From positions 80,001 to 144,000 of the forward strand of contig JAANDG010000334.1 of NCBI GenBank assembly GCA_036852015.1: 64,000 nt of DNA, written 5' to 3'. The notes under the pieces are model-generated. The model searched no databases and was not told the origin of the DNA. It was given only the letters and a program-made list of their open reading frames with translations. Each line of letters begins with the position of its first letter. Position 1 is the stretch's first letter. This DNA is from Pelodera strongyloides (taxonomy: Eukaryota; Nematoda; Chromadorea; Rhabditida; Rhabditidae). Positions 59,730 through 64,000 of the stretch are shown here, piece after piece. Both the position numbers and the translations under genes were made by a program.

Positions 59730-60198
59730 AGCTAACAGCTCCAGTTTCTGTACGTATAAATAAATGAAAGTCATCCAAAGTCCATTTAAAGATTTTAAAA
59801 TTGACGTAGTTTTTCTTCACATTTACAAACAAAGTCGTGCAACATTATTTCGTATAGGTTTGGCATTAGATAATCTTGGAACATCGATCAACAGAGAATT
59901 TAACCATATGGTATTCATTTCCGCATCCGTCAAACTAGTCAACCAAACTTAAACTTTTTGCTTTACTAAATGAATATTGGAAAATTAGTTCCTTTCATGA
60001 AATTACAATCTTTTTCGCATTCTCTCAATGCAACGCTATATTATCATTATTATTTCGCGAATATCGCCTTTTTGTTGTCGTCGACGTTTTTTTAATTCTG
60101 AAATTCGAAATTTATTGCTTCGCCGTTTTCTTTCAATTTCTCGAATTATTTCATTTTCCACTAACTTTCTTCATTTTCCCAAGATTTAAATTTTCCAG

Positions 60199-60306
60199 CA
60201 AGGATTACCTATTGAGCTTACGCGTGCAAAGATTTGAAACGGTTCGACAAGAAATTAGAAATTTATCTACCAACATCACACTTTCACCGTTTGCCTTTTT
60301 AAAAGT
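60199..60306 (+). CDS. possible isolated exon
   Basis: Between TTTTCCAG and a GTAGAC donor, one frame reads KDYLLSLRVQRFETVRQEI and stays open. It could be a 5' exon of the gene that follows or chance. No partner exon was identified. Confidence 0.25.
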
Positions 60307-60356
60307 AGACATTTGTTTCCTGACTTACTATGCATGCAGAACTCTGGTAGCGTTAT

Positions 60357-60430
60357 CAACTCTCTCGTCTCTCTCTCGTCTCTCTCTCGTCTCTCTCTCG
60401 TCTCTCTCTCGTCTCTCTCTCGTCTCTCTC
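60357..60430. repeat. 11-bp CT-rich microsatellite
   Basis: CGTCTCTCTCT repeated about six times; it encodes spurious Ser-Leu ORFs. Confidence 0.9.
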
Positions 60431-60808
60431 TTTTCCCTGACATTATTATGCAACTTTGTATCCCTCATAATACTGAGATCTTTCTCTCCCTCTCTATTTT
60501 CGTCTCTGTCTCTAAATCTCTCTCTTTCTGTGGTACGTTGAATTCGTCATCAATTCCAATGAACTTCTGGCCCTGATCCAGATTCTCTACTCACTCCTAT
60601 TATCGCACACTATCTCCTCCTAATCATGTTGCTATCTTTTATTTGAGATCTTTGATGAGTTTTTCGAGTGTGCGCTAGAGCCTACCCAGGTGACTTGGAA
60701 GGTTCTGCCCGGGGAATTGGCAAGCCTTCTAGTCTCCCGGGCTTTCCCACCTCACCCGCGGTCTTCCGCCAACCTTTTCTGTCCTGTCCTGTCATACTGT
60801 ATGTGTCC

Positions 60809-62937
60809 ATGTCCCTATCACTAACCACAATGCTTGGCTTGCCTCAATTATCGATTGAATATTTTGAAAATTTGCGAGCGATCACTTTCCTACGATCGAT
60901 CGATTGGCGTCACGCGGTTCTAGGTGCGCAGGTGGCCGTGATGGCCTACCTCTACTGCGAATCATGTCGGAAGTGCTGCTACTCGCCCGCGACGCGTCTT
61001 AAAGCCCGGGCCGAAGACGAGCCAGGAAGTATCCACATACCAGTGCCAGTGTTTGACAAAGACAAGAGAAAGGGACGACGAACGAGCCTCGACGTCGACA
61101 GTAACGATGGGTCACCGTCGCCAAGTAGGAGATCCGTCGCCTCGTCGAGGGACGGATCCGTCGGATCGTTGGACTCCAGGACGTCGAAAGCCTCGAAAAC
61201 CTCACAAGCCTCTGGGGTCTCCTGTACGCATTCCTGCACGTCAATGACACCAAGTGAAAAGAAGAAGCACGGACTCTGGTGTCGACTCTTTAATAGGAAG
61301 AAGCACAGAAAAGGTGCGGACTCGATATCGATCTGCTCTTCGAGAATATGCGATTCCGTAATTCAAGAGGAAGGCAGTGAAGGCCCCACCGTAGGATTAT
61401 ACGAGTTCCACGAGACACAGAGGCTGAGTCGCCGACGGCGGACGCGAAATTCTAGGTCCCTACCGACCGTGCTGATCGACAGGGACGAGTACCAGAAGCG
61501 GTCACAGTCAGAGCGTCCGAGTCGGAGTCGGGTGGCATGGTGGGACGAACCACAACACAGACGATCGCTATCTCTACAACCGCTGAATACCAGACCGGTA
61601 CATCCGCCCGGCGATGTCTACGTCGAGTACATCGATGCACAGGGAGACAATCCAGATTGTTGCAGGTTTATATGTTTATTTGTTTATGCGTTTTTATGTT
61701 TTTCGTTCTTGTGACAAATAGAAGAGTCATATACTCATAGAAACCTAACTGGGACAGAAAAAAATTCTGTCTATATACGGGATAGTTAGTTTGTTCAACG
61801 ACGTCATAGTAACTGAGTGCTAACGTCTATTGTACTGAGCGATGGCTAGCTCGGTAACTATGTGTTAAGCTTTGGTATGTGGTACGTTCTGTGTCGTTGC
61901 TTAAATACCTAAGTGTTAATCACCATGTACTTGTATGTTTGTTAAAGCGGACCGCAACACGTTGTTCAGAGTCCCGTGCAAATTGTGTCGAAAAGGTTGG
62001 CCGGTGGCAAGAAATTGAACGCAAGTAATTCAGCGAAATTAAAGTACGCAGTAGCGCGTATAATGTTGCATAAGTATAAACGAGATCGAAAAATTGGGAT
62101 ATTGGAGCAAAACGCAGACGATCCGCGGCAATCGCACATGTAGTATTGAACTTTTTCTAATAAATCAATTTTAGAGAAAAACGAAGACCCGGATTCCGCC
62201 CGTTAACACCGGAAAAGAAAGAAGATCGGGGGAAGAGGTTGGGACTTTTTTTAAAGCGGAATATCAGCCGGTTTTCGAAACGCATCGTGGATAACCGAAT
62301 TCTTAGTATTTATTCTAACTTGCTCGAATTAAGTTCGATTTTTTTCCAATTTATGTACATTTGCATAAGCTGCATAAGAATGATGTCTTTTCGATGTGTT
62401 TCAAAAAATGGACGCTATTTCGCTTTAAATTTCTTTTATTCTCAACGTAATACTGTATATATTCTTATTTGTTATTTATTGGTTAGCTGCAGCAGGTAAA
62501 TATGCATCCGTAACATAACAGTTTTACAATTTTTTATTTGTCATATTGTAATAGAAAATAGAGTTCCATGAGAGCCGCAATAATATAACACACCTTTCGC
62601 GCTGTTTCTTTGGCAAAAATCTCTTTAGCGCCAAAAGTTAGCCACAACTGCGCCAAGCGTTCGCCATCTTTTCTTAATTCTCATTGTAATAGGAGCATGA
62701 GGTTAAACATATGTAGCAAACGGTTAACCTATCGTCGTTACATTTTCTAACGATATTTCTTTCAGGAGTGACGAGAGGGTGCCAGTCAGTGAGACGAAAA
62801 AAGAGCGCAAAGAACGGGAGAAGCTAGAGGTCGAGGCCAAGAAAGAGCGCAAAGAAAAGGAGAGATTAGTGAAGCTAGAGAAGAAACGGTTGAAGAAAGA
62901 GAAGGAGAAGATGGAGCCGAAGAGAGGTTTCTTTAAG
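60809..62937 (+). CDS. partial gene: unrecognised protein with hydrophobic segment, Cys cluster, Ser/Arg-rich region and charged coiled coil
   Basis: A large exon (to 61665) joins in phase to 62766-62937; together they give at least 343 residues. The exon is open from 60668, so 60809 (MSLSL), 60830 (MLGLP) or an upstream splice may be the true start. Order of features: EYFENLRAITFLRSIDW, a hydrophobic stretch AVLGAQVAVMAYLYC, a cysteine cluster (CESCRKCCY) that could be lipidated, a Ser/Arg-rich low-complexity part (SPSPSRRSVASSRDG), basic KKHGLWCRLFNRKKHRK, a tail YVEYIDAQGD, then a Lys/Glu coiled coil (KKERKEREKLEVEAKKERK). The donor after the first exon (CAGGTTTAT) is acceptable and the second is GTGAGA. 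Codon use is strongly coding and GC-richer than the flanks. It continues downstream. No family is recognised. Confidence 0.7.
62251..62428. mobile_element. family B TTAA element in the intron of the 60.8-kb gene
   Basis: TTAAAGCGGAATATCAGCCG to GGACGCTATTTCGCTTTAA. Confidence 0.9.
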
Positions 62938-63337
62938 GTGAGAGAAAAACGCTTGTGAAGCATGTGTTAATTTCCAACAAACTCGGTTTATAAGTTACCC
63001 AGCATTTTCGTGTGATCGCAAAATTCACACTGAGGTACCGCAGTCTGAAACCAAAAATATGATTCTAAGTGAAACAACAATATGTAAGTAAACTTAGCAT
63101 AACATTATCACGAACGGGAAAATGTGTCGCGCATCTTATGGTCAGTCAGTTGCTTTAATATAATCCTGTGATTTACACTCAGAATCGCAATAACTTTTTC
63201 AATGAGTCTTTCGGAGGTTTACTATGTTAGCTGTTAGCAGGTTTGTTTCTGCTGGTCTGTCTTTTGTATTAGTATTAGGTTTTAGATAGTATTAATGCTG
63301 GATCAATTTTTCGGTTTCTTTTTTTTGATTCTAATAG

Positions 63338-63545
63338 GCCGATCCCCATCCGATACATTGGCCATTACACTAGTGCAACACAGCACTGCGACTGCACAAA
63401 AAGAAGGAAATAAGGGGGAAAATAAATGTCCAGCAACTTTTTTATATCAGTCGGATAATAATTGGAATTTGGAATTCCCGAGCACTTACATAATTACCAC
63501 TGATAATTTAACGTTGAAAAGTAACTCTAAAACCGGTCAGGAAAA
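63338..63545 (+). CDS. candidate further exon of the 60.8-kb gene
   Basis: A 208-base open block between TCTAATAG and GTAAGT reads SPSDTLAITLVQHSTATAQ and ENKCPATFLYQSDNNW. It needs one base from the preceding exon, whereas 62937 ends in phase 0, so an intermediate exon must exist or the block belongs elsewhere. Confidence 0.45.
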
Positions 63546-64000
63546 GTAAGTGGGTTATATAAACAAATTTATATTGTAGTAGTTTACGAAGTACGGAATT
63601 ACGCCGCACACTTTATTCGAAATAGCGCATCACTGTTATTTTTTTTCGCGTTTTCTTGGCAAAGTGGGTTCTGCATTGCTTAGCTACATATGCTGGTGTC
63701 TCAAACAAACCTGACCATATTGATTAGCTGACGAGTAGTAGTTACAAGTTTCGACATGTAGACTAAGCAAACAGATTAACAGGAAGAAACTGTACAGGGA
63801 GATTTATTTGGCTTGCTGCTATACATGTAATAAGGTAGGCGAGATATAAAAGATCTGGAAAAACCAATGTCTTCACACGACAGCACGTAATACAGACGAT
63901 TTGCAACATTGAGATATTCAAGGCGTCAAACATACACTTGCTAGCTTGCAAGTTTCAAGTAAAGATGCAAGTAAAGATGCAAGTGATTCATTTTAAACAG
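63546..64000. other. no gene seen at the right edge
   Basis: Probably intron of the preceding gene. One 62-codon minus ORF without splice context. Confidence 0.35.

Larger units (their letters stand above)
56249..60190. other. intergenic region rich in TTAA elements
   Basis: Besides the listed elements, a segment with GTAAAGTATAAATCTATCCCC is duplicated at about 57696-57750 and 57834-57890. No exon is supported. The 62- and 94-codon ORFs at 59548-59952 overlap a family B copy or lack splice context. Confidence 0.45.

Noticed and set aside
1..64000. CRISPR arrays, bacterial operons, integrated virus or intact transposase genes
   Set aside because: No repeat-spacer pattern, no ribosome-binding-site gene clusters, and no frame with recognisable transposase, integrase, polymerase or capsid motifs was seen.

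Overview
This is a eukaryotic, almost certainly animal, genomic window. It is AT-rich, its genes are cut into many short exons by small GT-AG introns, and it holds no rRNA, operon or CRISPR structure. Two hints point to a nematode. First, several short arrays of the hexamer TTAGGC, the nematode telomere unit, lie inside the sequence. Second, the start codons of all five well-supported genes sit 1 to 47 bases after a TTTTCAG/TTTTAG-type acceptor, as expected if mRNAs receive a trans-spliced leader. Neither hint is proof, and I name no species.

Layout: 0-0.87 kb is a 275-bp satellite. A candidate 68-residue gene follows (0.97-1.66 kb), then about 10 kb of repeat-rich intergenic DNA. A complete tetratricopeptide-repeat protein 38 (TTC38) orthologue occupies 11.7-17.1 kb (13 exons, 467 aa). 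A complete Tubby/TULP gene occupies 18.6-23.8 kb (13 exons, 412 aa). A small secreted cysteine-rich protein gene is at 25.7-28.0 kb (6 exons, 144 aa, exon 3 provisional). On the minus strand, 37.2-30.8 kb holds a chain of phase-compatible exons for an unrecognised membrane protein. It was read from splice signals rather than from long ORFs: the last three exons are well supported and the rest are provisional. A C2H2 zinc-finger gene with an acidic N-terminus and about eight fingers lies at 38.1-46.5 kb (22 exons, 743 aa), starting close to the 5' end of that minus-strand gene. An RNF11-type RING-H2 ubiquitin ligase gene is at 50.2-53.8 kb (5 exons, 156 aa). The right end (60.8-63.5 kb) holds part of an unrecognised gene for a protein with one hydrophobic segment, a cysteine cluster, a serine/arginine-rich middle and a charged coiled coil.

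The genes do not form one pathway. Tubby (phosphoinositide and cilium trafficking) and RNF11 (membrane-anchored ubiquitin ligase) both act at membranes, but nothing in the layout links them. Reading frames join across every splice in the TTC38, Tubby and RNF11 models, and in the zinc-finger model except for one uncertain donor.

The space between exons is packed with short non-autonomous inverted-repeat elements. At least five families (called A to E here) begin TTAAAGC and end GCTTTAA with different interiors, which suggests one shared mobilising enzyme. No transposase gene was found in the window. Further fold-back elements, CT/GA microsatellites and small tandem duplications account for much of the remainder, including two cases where a splice site has been copied into the neighbouring intron.
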